A stretch of 64,000 nt of DNA from Topomyia yanbarensis (Eukaryota > Arthropoda > Insecta > Diptera > Culicidae): NCBI RefSeq assembly GCF_030247195.1, contig NC_080671.1:299781934-299845933 (forward strand). Direction: 5' to 3'. Position numbers and translations under genes: made by a program. Positions 12,301 to 23,934 of this stretch are shown in pieces. Numbering within the stretch: position 1 is the first letter of the stretch; every line of letters begins with the position of its first letter. A model generated the notes under the pieces. That model did not search any database. It was not told the origin of the DNA and worked only from the letters and a program-made list of their open reading frames with translations.

Positions 12301-13005
12301 GATACTTTGCCCACCGATCATTACTTTATTGTCTCGGATAGCCTCAGCTCAATCGAGGCTCTCCGTTTAATGAAACCTAGAAAGCACATTCCATATTTTC
12401 TGGGGAAAATCTGGGAGCGCCTGCGTGCTTTGTCTGCAAGATCGTACAAGATTACCTTAGTTTGGGTTCCCTCGCATTGCTCCATTCCAGGTAATGAAGA
12501 AGCGGACTCTTTAGCTAAGGCGGGCGCTTTGCAAGGTGACATATATGAAAGACCAATTAGCTTCAGCGAATTTTTCAGTGTTACTCATCAGAGAACCCTC
12601 GAAAGTTGGCAAACATCATGGAGCAATGGTGAACTGGGAAGGTGGCTACATTCGATAATCCCTAAGGTATCGACGAAACCTTGGTTCAGAGGGATGGATG
12701 TGGGTCGGGATTTCATTCGCGTGATGTCTCGGCTCATGTCCAATCACTACACGCTGGACGCACATCTCCGGCGTATTGGGCTCGTGGATAGCGGTATCTG
12801 CGCTTGTGGCAACGGTTATCACGAAATCGAACATGTTGTCTGGGCATGTGCCGAGTACTGTTCTGCCAGATCTCAACTATTCGATTCCCTTCGGGCCCGA
12901 GGAAGATCACCCAATGTCCCGGTTCGAGATGTACTAGCAAGCCGCGATATTCTCTACATGTCCCTTATATACACGTTCCTCAAAACCATCAATATCCAAA
13001 TTTAA
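9319..13005 (+). pseudogene. I-clade ORF2 (endonuclease, reverse transcriptase, RNase H), two stops
   Basis: A single frame of 1228 codons is interrupted only by TGA at 9880-9882 and TGA at 11545-11547. Both are consistent with point mutation (an Arg codon in P-P-A-x-P-S, and a Trp codon in G-T-x-G). Residues 1-215 are an APE-type endonuclease with Q-W-N-C-R-S, C-E-T-W-L, L-G-D-F-N-S-H and G-S-D-H-L-P-I. The reverse transcriptase has P-G-P-D-R-I, the F-G-F-R-K-G block and the catalytic box at 11290-11301, which reads L-A-D-D rather than the usual Y/F-A-D-D. The C-terminal RNase H keeps Y-T-D-G-S-S, V-A-E-L, V-S-D-S and P-S-H-C-S-I-P-G-N-E-E-A-D. A C-x-C zinc region closes the protein. Without the stops this would act in target-primed reverse transcription. 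Confidence 0.93.
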
Positions 13006-14071
13006 ATGCCCCTATCTTTTCTCTTATCATTCCCAGAAGTGCCCTCTTCCGCCTACCGTACCCCAACGATGGTTTGATACGACTCCAAGACGAGACAAAA
13101 CATCTGTCGAATGAACCAACAACACGAGATCTACAGTACAACATCACACGCGCAGCGCGGTGTGTTCCCGATCCGTATCTGAGCCGTACTACGAAATCGT
13201 CTGGAGGAACCCCTGCCGGCTCGGGGAAAACCACCCGGCGTCCCAATACTTGATACATCCGTTCGAATCTGTAATCCTGGCCGTTGATTCCTGATGCCGG
13301 AAACTGAAGTTTATATCCCCCCCCCCCGTTCAGTCTTGTCCACCCTCTCTTCCATGTCTCTGATACACAGATGTATGTCTTCACCCCCTTCTCCCCTTGA
13401 ATATCTTCCCAAAACTTATGTGCCCCCCTATCTTCTAGTGTTAGTTGATCAATCCATTCGAATCTGTAATCCTGGCCGTTAATTCGTGATGCCGGAAACT
13501 GAAAGTTTATATCTCACCCCCCCCCCCCCCTTCAGCCTTGTCCACCCACCCTCCGATGTCTCTGATACACAGATGTATGACTTCACCCCCTTCTCCCCTT
13601 GAATATCTTCCCAAAATTTATGTGCCCCCCTATCTTCTAGTTTTAGTTGAACAATATTTAATCTCGTTAAGAAATGCGCAACAGTACCACTACTTTAAAA
13701 TAGTCCTAATTAATTCCCCTTAATCTTGAACCACTCTTTCTAGTTATCTCTAGTTAATAAGCTTGTAAAATGTTCCGCTTAGTTAATAATTATTTTTTCT
13801 ACAATCTCCCTTCTAAAAATCATAAAGTGAATTACTATACAAAGAACACACAAATGACCCGTCCCCCAAATCTTACGAATATTATATTATACCCTCTTTT
13901 ATATGTATAAGTTAGCTGTAGTTTTTTTTTTTTAGTTTTATTATATAAAACAAAATAATATTGAAATGTGTATCCCCCTAGTTTTAAGAAATTCAAAATG
14001 TAAAACAATGAAAAAATCGCACCTTTAAGCTAACGCATACGTGCCTTATCAAATAAACAAATTGAAAAAAA
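13006..14071 (+). repeat. I-element 3' UTR with 195-bp tandem duplication
   Basis: Within the UTR, 13262-13456 is repeated at 13457-13650 with a period of 195 bp, seen from TTCGAATCTGTAATCCTGGCC at both starts. Each copy carries a run of 11-14 C residues (near 13318 and 13517). The end is A-rich, with AATAAA near 14053. The duplication is probably the element's own 3' structure or a late slippage event. Confidence 0.85.
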
Positions 14072-14084
14072 AAGTCTTCTGCTC

Positions 14085-16190
14085 GATTAGAATGACACTG
14101 ACAGGTTTCGTGCTCGATTGGAATGAAATGGTAAACAAATGATTGACGTGACGAGTCTTTATCCAGAGGGATTCAGCGTCGTTCTGACAGCGATAAAAAT
14201 ACAGTGTAATAAATACTTTCTAAACTACTTCTTCCCACATTTTCAAGAGAAAACATCCCGATGTGTTGTTTTGTGCAGCGTTTTTTTTTCATGATGCAAT
14301 TTCATGAATATTTATCTACCATTTGCATCTTGTTGGGCGGTGCTATTTGTTGCTATAAAAGTACTGGATGTAATCGTTGATGATTCAATATAAGATTCTG
14401 GTTTAGCTGTCTTTGCGAGTTGGACCACTGCTTACGTTTTAGCTTTCGGAGTTGAAGTCGAGATTTTTTTTGGTTATGGCAAAATTCAATGTATGCCCGC
14501 CGCGCTGGAGGGAATATTGCAGTTGTTTGCCTCGTCCTTAGTTCGTTTGAAGCAGCGCGTTCATTCAGTTATTTTCGATTCAAATTCCACTTCATAGATT
14601 ACACAATTCACTTTTTCTCGAAAATGTAACAAATGCCACCTTCTGCTTTTAATTCCACAGAGCTCATATATAACATGTGAATGTTTTGGTAGGTGAATGC
14701 ATTAATATTCCCTCCGAGCTGAAGGCTTTAGACTCTGCTTTAAACTTCAGTCAAGATGCAAATTAAAGAATGAATAAGGCGTTGAAACTGAATCCTGGTT
14801 GCGGTTAATGCAGCAGAAATGGGCAACAAAAGATTTTATACCACTGTTTTTCGTAGTTGTTCGTAGAATTGAAACCTAACAGTTTGTTGGTTATATGTGC
14901 CAGATGGTTCCATTTTCCAGGGTCACGAAAAAAGGAATGGGGTGTTCTATCCGCATTCTCACAACCCGGTCAGCGTAGGAAATGGGGAACGAATTCCTGA
15001 ACACGTCTTTATCGGAGACAACTTCATCGTCTTTCGACATGAATCTACGGATAACGCCGTCAGGTATACCAGGAGACAAATCATGTAGTCTTCCGTCGAT
15101 TGCACCGCCCTCCTTGTAGACGGGGACCTTAATCTTAACTTAATCCTGTTTATAAAGATGTGTCATGCTGTTACTGTAGATAAATTGATCTAGTGAGGCA
15201 CGAACTATGCACACCAGAGCCAAATTTCGAACATGTTGAAGTTGATTAACGTTATATCTGGCAATACACATATTCCCTTTTAACGTGACGTTGGTTGCTG
15301 GAAGATTTAGCTAACTCTAATTTCTTTAGTAATAAAAGTTTTTCCTTATCGTGTTGTTGATCGCTTTCACGCGTCATTCATGGCAAAGCTTTCCTCATTT
15401 ATGTTGTACCCTCATTCGTACGATGTGGACGACCATATCGACCTTTTTTACGTATAACCGCTGTAAGCATTCGCCTTCTAGTTTGGTCAAGTACAAATTC
15501 AACACACTACCAGAACATGGTCAGAAGCGACGTTCGTTTCTCAGAAGGTCCTGACATCAATGACATTGGAGAAATACCCAGCTGATTTTGGATCGCGTTT
15601 TGCCATTCGGGATTTCCAGTTGTGCTTCTCAATAGCATTTCGTCTTAAAAAGTGCTACAGATATTCACATTTACATCGGGCCGCGCCGAGGTTGGTCAAC
15701 CAATATTTCCAATTATCAAAGACAACTGTCACGATACTCAGTGTCCTTTTTGCTTTTGCCTGAACCAGCGCGAATCGATCGACAAATCAGCTGTCAGCCT
15801 GCGTGCACGAACCAAATATACGAATTAAAACAGTTATCTGGATCCAAGATATCGATTCATCAACAGAGCGGAGAAAACGTTGCTTGAATTCTATAAAATA
15901 AACAATTTATCATTTGCAGATGAGACAATAAATTAAATTCTATTCAATGCGACTTTACTGGATTTATTGATTTGAACTACATATAATTTCCCCGACTAAT
16001 TAGCGAAATGCGGTATAACTTTTGGAAGGCGTTTTATAAAGCAGGGTCTATATTCTCGAGTTGAATTGTCGATCGTTAGTATTTATTATCGCACAACGTG
16101 CTTTTGCGGATTCTCCATTTTGTTAAGATAATTTTCCAATAGAAAAAAAACTGTCGATCATTGGCAACCTTCTTCAAAAGTACATTGAGA
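14085..16190. other. unassigned intergenic DNA
   Basis: No gene is supported. Overlapping short frames on both strands at 14891-15088 are mirror artefacts without a known domain. A GTCTTCTGCTCGAT-like word recurs after the I-element TSD (14111-14122, GTGCTCGATTGG), but no element boundary could be defined. Confidence 0.4.
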
Positions 16191-16194
16191 TAAA

Positions 16195-16310
16195 TGCGTA
16201 GATTTCCATAGAAAAAAATGCATTTCCGTAGATTTTATCTATCATTATCCGTAGATCCGTAGAAAACCTCCAAATCCGTAGATCTACGGAGATTTCCGTA
16301 GATCTGACTG
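16195..16310. repeat. degenerate TCCGTAGAT word array
   Basis: The words CCGTAGAT and GTAGATTTCC recur about eight times at irregular spacing, including one inverted pair (GTAGATCTAC). There is no coding potential. Similar irregular word arrays with other words occur near 20.8-21.2 kb and 25.3-25.6 kb in this window. Confidence 0.6.
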
Positions 16311-16319
16311 GTTTAGTCA

Positions 16320-17630
16320 CTTAGGTGCGAGTTTGTGCAAATGCCAACGTTGGGATATTAGCAACAACTGATTTAAACGGACATGTGTCGCTTCTATTTA
16401 TGACTTTTCGTGTTTGATTAAGCGACTAAGGTGCCCTCTAATGACGGCTGAAATCTGCCTCACGAATGCTAATTTTCCCGTTTTTCGTGAACTTTTTAAT
16501 TTTACCAATTTCCAAAAGTCTACTTTTATTGGGGAGATATTAAATTATTACCAATATTTAAGTTAGGTGTTTCTGAATCGGTTGGTGTATGAATGATTAA
16601 AATCCATCTAGTAATATTGGAGTTATAAGCGTGCAAACCTTACATAGTTTCGTTACATGGAAGATAGTTTGGATTTTAGAATGACACCTAGCCCCAGATA
16701 ATGGAGTAAGACATTTTTAATGTCAAAACATGTTTATTGTTTTTAATTGCTTCGGAATGGCAAGACACATTTCATAGAAGATATTTTTCGTATAGGGCAC
16801 CTTCTTTTTTCGAAATCTAGGCCACTTTGAAATCAATAACTGCTAAGTGGTGAGACTTTCGTCGACTTGAACAGATGGTAAATGTATGAAACCCTATTAA
16901 CAACAGTAAATCAAAGCGAGAATGGCAGTAAAGCCGAGCAGGTTAATCGCATTTCCTCTCTTGCTTTTCTGAAAATTGGTTTCGACCTTTATGTCGTTTG
17001 CGTACTATTCTCTAATGCATATCAAGGCTCCTTGCGTTCCTGTAAACTATGGAGTTTTGCTGAATTTTTCGATCACCAATAATTGCAAATCGTCCCATTT
17101 GAAGCAGTTCACCAAGTCTAAAACTGTTGGCTACTAAATCGCTGTTCGTTATTTTATAGATAAAAGTTTAAGAGCAAACCAAATACAGACATGACTTAGA
17201 CGATAGTCTTATTAAGCGGCACCCAGTGAATGATGGAAACCAATCAGAATGTCGCTAATAAAACTTTAACTTCTAGAATTATTATGATGATGGCCCCACC
17301 TCATTCCCATACAAAGGTGTTATCTCAACGATTTATCTAGAAGGCAAATTAATATAATTAAACGTTATCTTGCAGACCGATATTTTGAAACAGATCCCCC
17401 TGCAGAGTTAACATATTTGTCATAAAAAATTGTATAGTATTACGGTACCAGAAATGGGTTGGTATTCCCGGGATTTTCGGTACCGGTATTACCGGTACCA
17501 CAACCCTATTCCGGACCATGGTGATGGTGTTTTCATGGGTTGAATCCATTTCAACATCACTATGCAATGGGAGTGAATTTAAACCGTGAGTAAGAGATTA
17601 AAAGCATTTCCTTTACTCGGATTGACTATG
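16320..17630. other. unassigned intergenic DNA
   Basis: No gene is supported. A short palindromic cluster of GGTACC and ACCGGT words lies at about 17440-17505. Confidence 0.4.
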
Positions 17631-17639
17631 ACAGCACAA

Positions 17640-17870
17640 ATTTCGCGAGTGGTAAGCTCAGATATAAGACATAAATCAACGGCACTATATGTAAGTATGG
17701 ATGCAAGATGCATTTCACGAGGATTGCAATCATGCCATTTTTGTTGGAACGAACGAAGACATGGTTTAGTAACATTACAACATAGATGTTTCCGTTTTGG
17801 AAATAAGGTTCTTGAACCAAAGTTATCAAATATTTCTTCAGAAGGCGGGATAGGTTTCTAATTGTTGTAG
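17640..17870 (-). pseudogene. non-LTR retrotransposon endonuclease, small remnant
   Basis: The minus-strand frame from 17829 begins M-I-T-L-V-Q-E-P-Y-F-Q-N-G-N-I, the conserved N-terminal block of APE-type endonucleases in R1/Jockey-like elements (the Q-E-P motif holds the metal-binding Glu). It is followed by V-R-S-N-K-N-G-M-I-A, matching the next conserved strand. Later residues lose similarity, and no downstream endonuclease motifs follow in frame. This is a short, decayed piece; which clade it belongs to is uncertain. Confidence 0.5.
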
Positions 17871-17899
17871 GTTTATGCTGAATATTTTTTGTGCTACTC

Positions 17900-19905
17900 T
17901 AGCCACTGTCGATTGAAGCAGTATAATTTTCAATTTAAACACTTACTGTACAACAACTACTAGATACTAAACATGTTGGACCTTAATAGCCTGTAACTAA
18001 CCCTGGAAGGTTGAATAGATCTATAGCCACACACCATACTTTGCTGCATTCCAGTTTTCTGATAAATAAACTTCAGCTGTCCAATTCGCCTTACACTGTA
18101 TGACACTGGCTCATTATACATATTTTAGACCCTCCAACCTTTGCCTTTTGCTCGATGGAACAAGGGGGGGGGGGCAAGAATTAAATTAGTTGTTCTTTAA
18201 TGCACTCATAAATGATAAAATAAAAATCTTCATTTCACGACAGTAATGCTATGTTTGATTCAAATTAATTTAAAGCCTATGGAAAACTAGTTGATCTTTC
18301 TATCATCCGATAAAGGTCTTAGTATTTGTTCTAAAAGTTTGGTATTAGGCTTCACATCGACACGTTTTCGAATCTTATCAAATTCTCTAATGTGCGGAAA
18401 GATTACAAAAATAATACTTGTTTGTGGTTTACCGAAAATTGTGGATATTGGAAACTATGACGACGGAGTTTTTATTATACAGTATGATAGAATGCTCTCT
18501 AGTAATTCCTACCGGAATGGAGCAATATTTTATTACTATTAAATATAACAATATTAATAATACAAATACTGCATAATTCGACCATCTATTCACCCAGAAC
18601 TGCTTGAGAAGCAGTAAACTAGGCTTACGTAGCATCCGAATCGATCTATACCATTTCATCATAATGTAGTGGAAGTAATCTTATAGAATAAGATATTTTG
18701 TTATTCAATCAATTAACGTACAGAATCACTTGCTATTATAGATCTGGACGGTTCACTTACTTTGTAGAACAGATGAGAATTCTTCTGGCCGACATGTCTC
18801 TAGATTCGAGTCAACCGTTATACCACTGAACCGGTCCGAAACTCCTTTGAACACGCCCTCAGGAGCATCTTCGACAGCAGCATATCTTTAAAATAGGATG
18901 TCATAAGTGATCAAGTCGTCTATGTTTTTAATATCAATGTACTTATTGAACCAGTTGTCGGAAGAACTCAATATAGTGTCTGGTTTTTCGCTCATCACTC
19001 TGCTAGACAGATTTACTATCGGAATAGTTTTATGTTTATGGCGAGAAAATAAACAAGCTCGTTTAACACAGATCATTTAACTTTTGCAAAATAAAAAGAA
19101 CCAAAACGATAAGAGACTGTTGTATCACACTAACTCATTGAATCAATTTGTAGTGCATATACCTACGACCGCACAATACGTATCACAGCACCAAATCAGT
19201 AGATGTAGCACGATTTCATTGTTGTTGAGTTTAGACAGATTACATTATTCACAACAATCGTCAACACAAAGCCATGACCGATTTTCTGGTTTGTTTTTAA
19301 AGCTCAGACCGAATGAAAATTGCAGTGTTGATATATTAACAGATGGGAACAATGGCGGAAGTCAATCAAACTTGTCAACTGTATAGACAGAGATGCCAGA
19401 TATACATTTTTTTCAAATAATTGCAGTGTAAATTTTAATTGTCTGCCCGCATAAATGTGTACCATATGCCAACCATTGAATCAAACGTTGAAAAACCATT
19501 TTCAATATGGTCCGTTCAACAATAGATTAACCATTGCCTGTTATATTATCTAACATAACCAGGTCGTTAAGAACTGTCAACATACCAAAATATACTTTTT
19601 TCCATATACATTTTGACAACACATCATTCAAGAACTATACAGATTATGATAGCATGCATAATTTATATCTAGCGATGCATAACATATTGTTACACGCTAT
19701 TTTCTGAAGAGAGCTTCGTTGACACTAAGTGGACTGTCGCTATATCCGATTAAGCCGCAATATTTTTAGACGAGGATTTGAGGATTTGTAAGCTACATGT
19801 TTTTGAAGCAGCGTAAACAGACGTATAAAAAAGACCACCAGACCAATATTAACCTCCGGCGCAAAAGTACAATGCAGTATGCAAATCTCCAATATAGGAT
19901 ACACG
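17900..19905. other. unassigned intergenic DNA
   Basis: No gene is supported. A hAT-like terminal word, CAGAGATGCCAG, occurs at about 19388-19399 and its complement-type end CTGGCATCTCT near 22118-22128, but they are too far apart, and too much other material lies between, to be called one element. Confidence 0.35.
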
Positions 19906-20149
19906 GAAGGTATTGGAAATGGTAACTGAAATGAGCCCGGTCAGCGTGGCAAGCAGAAAGTTAGCAAAAGTTGAGCAAAGCGAAATTGACGCTGGCAGAG
20001 TTTCTGCGAGCATTTTGCGCGATTTGTGCGAGAATTCTGGCAACGAATTCGCTCAAATGCAACAACCGTTTCTGACAGAAGCGGTTAAATCAACCGAAGC
20101 TGCTCACTTTTATCCAGAATCCAGCCGGGAATGTACGGCCACGATCTCT

Positions 20150-20425
20150 GTACGCTTCCTGCCACATCTTTGCCAGAGGTTTTGCTCGATTGGTGCTAAA
20201 TTCTACCAGGTAGGAATTGCCAGGATTTTTGCACAGTTTATGTCTGAGTTATGCCAGGGTTTTGCTCGGTTCCTGTCAAAATTTGCCAGAAAACGCGAGC
20301 GAAACCGAGTTCGCCCTAGCTCAACTAACCCGACAGGATACGCGTAGAAATCTGACAGGGCTGCCAAACCAAGACTTATAGAAATCTAGCAGAGCGGTCT
20401 GTGCCAGAAAATTTGCTCACTGGGA
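20150..20425. repeat. degenerate GCCAG..TTTTGCTCG word array
   Basis: Words such as CCAGAGGTTTTGCTCG, CCAGGGTTTTGCTCGG and GCCAGAAAATTTGCTCAC recur at irregular spacing. The long frame across it (19913-20347) has no known domain and looks like a by-product of this composition. Confidence 0.35.
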
Positions 20426-20434
20426 GTGTGGTAG

Positions 20435-20692
20435 TACACACAGAAAAAAAAATGTTGGTAAAAATAAGAGTTTTTCACTCTGAGCAAAAAACAACCAACA
20501 CATACTCTTAGTTTAAAAATAAAACTTTTGTTTTGAGTACTATTCTTCATTTGCTTAAAATTGAAACTTTTACTTTGATTATTATTCTTTATTAATTTAA
20601 AAGTTTTACTTTCAACCTAATAGTTGGCGTTGGTTGTTTTTTGCTAAGAGCGGAACACTCTTATTTTTACCAATATTTTGTTTGTCTGTGTA
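20435..20692. mobile_element. MITE with about 60-bp inverted repeats and TA target
   Basis: The left end (from CACACAG at 20437) and right end (to CTGTG at 20690) are inverted copies over about 60 bp, sharing GGTAAAAATAAGAGT and AGCAAAAAACAACCAAC. TA dinucleotides flank both ends, as expected for Tc1/mariner-mobilised MITEs. The interior is AT-rich and non-coding. Confidence 0.85.
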
Positions 20693-20803
20693 TAATAGTT
20701 CAATTATAATGGTGGAATATATCTATAGTATTCCCAATATGGAGAGTATTGTATGAATAGTTTGGAAATGGGTTTAAAGATTTCTGGAATGGTATTTATT
20801 TAT

Positions 20804-21170
20804 ACGGGTGGTAAATGCCAAAAATGTCAGAAAACCTATTTTCGAACCTACCGATAAATCGGTGGCCAGACCTACCGATTTATCGGTAGTCCTACCGATT
20901 TTGGTCTTCCCTACCGATTCACAGACGACCAAGGCAAAATTACCGATATTTTGTTATCCCTACCGAAAACTACCGATTTTTATTGATTTTGGACACATCC
21001 TACTCAACATTCATTTTTTGGGTTGGATTTGGTCTGAGATCTGTGTTTTCAGTATTTTACACTATGTCAACACTACGGTTTTGGCACAGCAACCCGGCCT
21101 ACCGATAACTACCGATAAACTTTTAGTGACCCTACCGATATTAAGGAATTCTATCTGGCCACCCTGCCTG
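20804..21170. repeat. degenerate CTACCGAT word array, possible hAT-type MITE
   Basis: The word TACCGAT or TACCGA occurs at least ten times in the first 140 and last 90 bases, with a divergent middle. The right end reads TCTGGCCACCCTG; its complement, CAGGGTGGCCAGA, is the form expected of hAT terminal repeats, and the left end has GGGTGG at about 20805. No clean target duplication was found. The long open frame across it is very likely an artefact. Confidence 0.5.
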
Positions 21171-21183
21171 TTATTAGGTTTTA

Positions 21184-21403
21184 CACCAACTGATATAACC
21201 CCACAAAACGAACCGGATGAACTTCTTTTGACAATTCTCGGTGGTTTGTTTACATGGAAGTTACGTGAGTTCGAATGTAACAGATGAACACCCGTTGCGC
21301 TCGCACTCACGCATCTGACAAAGTAAATAAACCACCGAGAATTGTCAAACATGAACTTCATTCATTATGAGTTCATTCGTGTCGTCATCTTGTAGAACTC
21401 AAT
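21184..21403. mobile_element. foldback element, copy 2
   Basis: This is the related, longer copy of the 4422-4572 repeat. Internally, GACAATTCTCGGTGGTTTGT is repeated in inverted form as AAACCACCGAGAATTGTC about 90 bases later, so the element can fold back. Its ends (ATAACCCCACAAAA and GTCGTCATCTTGTAGAACTC) match copy 1. Confidence 0.7.
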
Positions 21404-21451
21404 TGATGTGTGCTGTGAAAAGAAAAAAAGTGCATTTGAAGTAGAGCACTC

Positions 21452-21580
21452 TAGTTAGAGTGTGGCCAAGAGACCATGACGTATCCAAACGAACATGGAA
21501 TTTGACGTATACACAATAGAAATACGTCAAATTTCATGTTCGTTTGGATACGTCATGGCCTCTTGGCTACACTCTAACTA
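21452..21580. mobile_element. near-perfect palindromic MITE, 129 bp
   Basis: The two halves are inverted copies over about 58 bp, from TAGTTAGAGTG to CACTCTAACTA, including GACGTATCCAAACGAACATG. Only about 13 bp lie between the arms. It sits at a TA and adjoins the next MITE directly. Confidence 0.88.
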
Positions 21581-21918
21581 CACGGTTAAATAAAACAACC
21601 TGCAGAATAAGTTCTTTTAACTTACTTTTGAGTTGGGCGTCGCTTTCGCACTTATTAGTGTTGTTAAAAACAAAAAGAGAGATTCGACTCAGTCGAGGTC
21701 TTCCGTGGAGGAAGGTACTTTTGAGTTGTTTGGGGTGAACTCAAAATTAGGTAAATTCAACTTAAATTTGAGTATAAAAAACCTATCAATGAGTTGTAAT
21801 TTTTGCCGTGGTTAAATGGAAACTACCTTCAACACGGTTTACCTAATTTTAAGTTCCCCCACGATACCACGAGATTGAGTCAAAGGAACTCAATTTTAGG
21901 TAGTTTTTCGTTTCCGTG
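21581..21918. mobile_element. MITE with CACGG termini and TA target
   Basis: It begins TA-CACGG and ends CCGTG-TA. The ends are imperfect inverted copies for about 45 bp, and the interior repeats the motif ACTCAA/TTGAGT in both directions. The flanks on the far sides of this element and of the palindrome next to it (AGAGCACTC at about 21442 and GAGTGCTCT at 21922) are also inverted, so both seem to sit inside an older foldback. Confidence 0.75.
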
Positions 21919-23264
21919 TAGAGTGCTCTAATTTGAAGTGCTCAGAATAAAAATCGATAAACAATTTCTACACGGAAAAATCTGAAGTAGATAAATTTGT
22001 GGTTTAAAACCAATACAAGTGAGCGCCATTATTTAAAAAAAAACCAAAATAAAAATCTGACAAAACTCTGTGTAATTAAAAATAAATCTGCATATTGGCA
22101 GATATGTTAACAAATCTGGCATCTCTTAGAGGTAATACATTAACAGCTGGGTGAAGTCCATTAGGGCGCTTTCATAGCGCATATGTATTGGTGAGCCGTT
22201 GGGCAGGCAAAAATGACAGTTGCATATAATGTATATGGAGCGGATAGATTGATTTATTTTAAATAATTAATTCACAATATTAAGAGCAAATATTAGAAAA
22301 TGTAATGTATTATAGGAATCACAATTAAACATTCATTGCGTATCATAATGTTTTCTATCGTTTGAACCGAATTAATCAAAACTTGTACATTATAATATTT
22401 CATTTCATTAACAATCTGTAATTTTTCTATGCAAAAATATCAACAAGCTAGTCGGAGGTGGAGCTTTTTGTAGAACGTCTTTGAAAAAACACGACCTGCA
22501 GTGTTAACTGCCATTCAAAGACTACTGAACCGATTTATTTCAATCTTTGCATATACATTCTATGTAAAAAATACCTAACCCCTACGTTGAGTCTTCGAGA
22601 TAATTTTTCAAAAGTTTTGTTCGATTCGCTTCAGTTAAATTTCTAAAAAAATCGCAAAAAAGTGTTTTTTCATACTGAAACCCTTTACCTGTACTCCCAC
22701 CCCCTGATACAACTTTTAAACATGTTGAATTTGGCTTTCTTATCATAAATAGTAGGGTGAAATTTTATGCTATTTCAATGCATATTTGAAAAATGTAATT
22801 TGTAAAAAATATAAGTTTTATTTTTATAGGTGAAGAAATATAATATCTGATGTAAGTGTCAGCAGATTCCACAGGAGCAACGTTCTTACGTTTACATGCT
22901 TGGGTTTGGAAAATTTGGTTTGATACCAAGTCGGTCTACTTCAGTGCATTTAGTATTGTACATTTCCCTACGATTGAACCACGTATATGGCATCCCTATC
23001 CCGTTTATATTGAACTGACATGAGCCAACATCTCTGCGGGCACACAAATTATGGGCCCCACTGACAGTTCTGATTGCTCTGCTCGTTTTGCTGCAAGCTC
23101 GATCCACTCTAGATAAAAACGATACGGCATGACTCGATCTTTAGATGTTTGTCATCGAGCTAAAATATTGGACAATAAATGGAAGAAAAGTGATGTTTTC
23201 GTTATGTTGATGTAAAACAAACACTTTACACCATGATACATCGATAATAAAACGAATTCGAGCA

Positions 23265-23501
23265 TCAATAAGCCGTGTCGTATGGAATAGATTCCGTTGA
23301 TTGTGGATCGACCTTAAAACGACGTTTTAGATCTTGGCTTGCAAAACATGGCGGCGTAGCAGATACCTGGATTGAACCGAGCAGTTCTGGACAATTATCC
23401 GCCAGCGAAAAGCGAAACCATGCGTCCTCATCACGATTGTCCTTTTTGCAACCATCAACTACACACGTTCTAAACGCGAGTTTATATGTAAAAATCTTCA
23501 A
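23265..23501 (-). pseudogene. cysteine-containing fragment in left arm, weakly THAP-like
   Basis: The frame reads R-T-C-V-V-D-G-C-K-K-D-N and then W-F-R-F-S, spaced like the start of a THAP-type zinc finger (C-x4-C followed by F-x-F). No later C-x2-H pair is visible before the frame ends, so the identification is weak. The same fragment is repeated on the + strand in the right arm. It could be the remains of the transposase N-terminus of the foldback element. Confidence 0.35.
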
Positions 23502-23502
23502 A

Positions 23503-23759
23503 TCTCGAGTACTTTTTCAAATGGACGTAAGTAACATTGAGAGCCTCTCTTTGTTTACTTTCTCTTTCGTTTATTATGACGTCATTACAAAACTTTGTAC
23601 TAATTTTCCAGTACATATCGAAAGCCGACGGTTTTTACTACAATATTATGCAAAGAGTAGAGTAGTAAATGTTGAAATGGCCGAGTAATGAACAGAAGAG
23701 AAAGACCTCAAGGAGAATCTCTCATTGTTACTTACGTCCATTTGAAAAAGTACTCGAGA
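23503..23759. mobile_element. MITE nested in the foldback element
   Basis: The ends TCTCGAGTACTTTTTCAAAT and its complement enclose the unit, and the inverted arms extend about 40 bp through GGACGTAAGTAACA. It sits between the two arms of the larger foldback, next to the protein fragment, so it inserted after the larger element formed. Confidence 0.85.
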
Positions 23760-23934
23760 AATAGCCCTATAGGGCTCTTGCTACACACAGTCAAAGCATC
23801 TGTTGGGCACACATTGCATGTTTACGTTCCATGCAGCAAGTTAAAAGTTCAAGCAAAATGATATTCTTCTCAACAAAAATCCACCCAGTTCCATAATAAT
23901 AATCTGTGATTATATGGCAATAAACACAAAGGAT

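Larger units (their letters stand above)
7700..14071 (+). mobile_element. full-length I-clade non-LTR retrotransposon
   Basis: A 13-bp direct repeat, AAGTCTTCTGCTC, occurs at 7687-7699 and again at 14072-14084, exactly flanking the unit, and the 3' end carries an A tract preceded by AATAAACAAATTG. Between them are a 5' UTR (7700-8004), a gag-like ORF1 (8005-9326), an ORF2 with endonuclease, reverse transcriptase and RNase H (9319-13005), and a 3' UTR of about 1 kb. The RNase H domain with two ORFs places it in the I group. The copy is complete in structure but inactivated by one frameshift and two stops, suggesting a fairly young insertion. Confidence 0.92.

Noticed and set aside
17586..17861. 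A + strand protein of 91 residues
   Set aside because: The minus strand of the same stretch carries the endonuclease-like Q-E-P block, which explains the open + frame.
20808..21287. A 159-residue protein
   Set aside because: The frame follows the CTACCGAT word array, has no known domain, and crosses into a foldback element.
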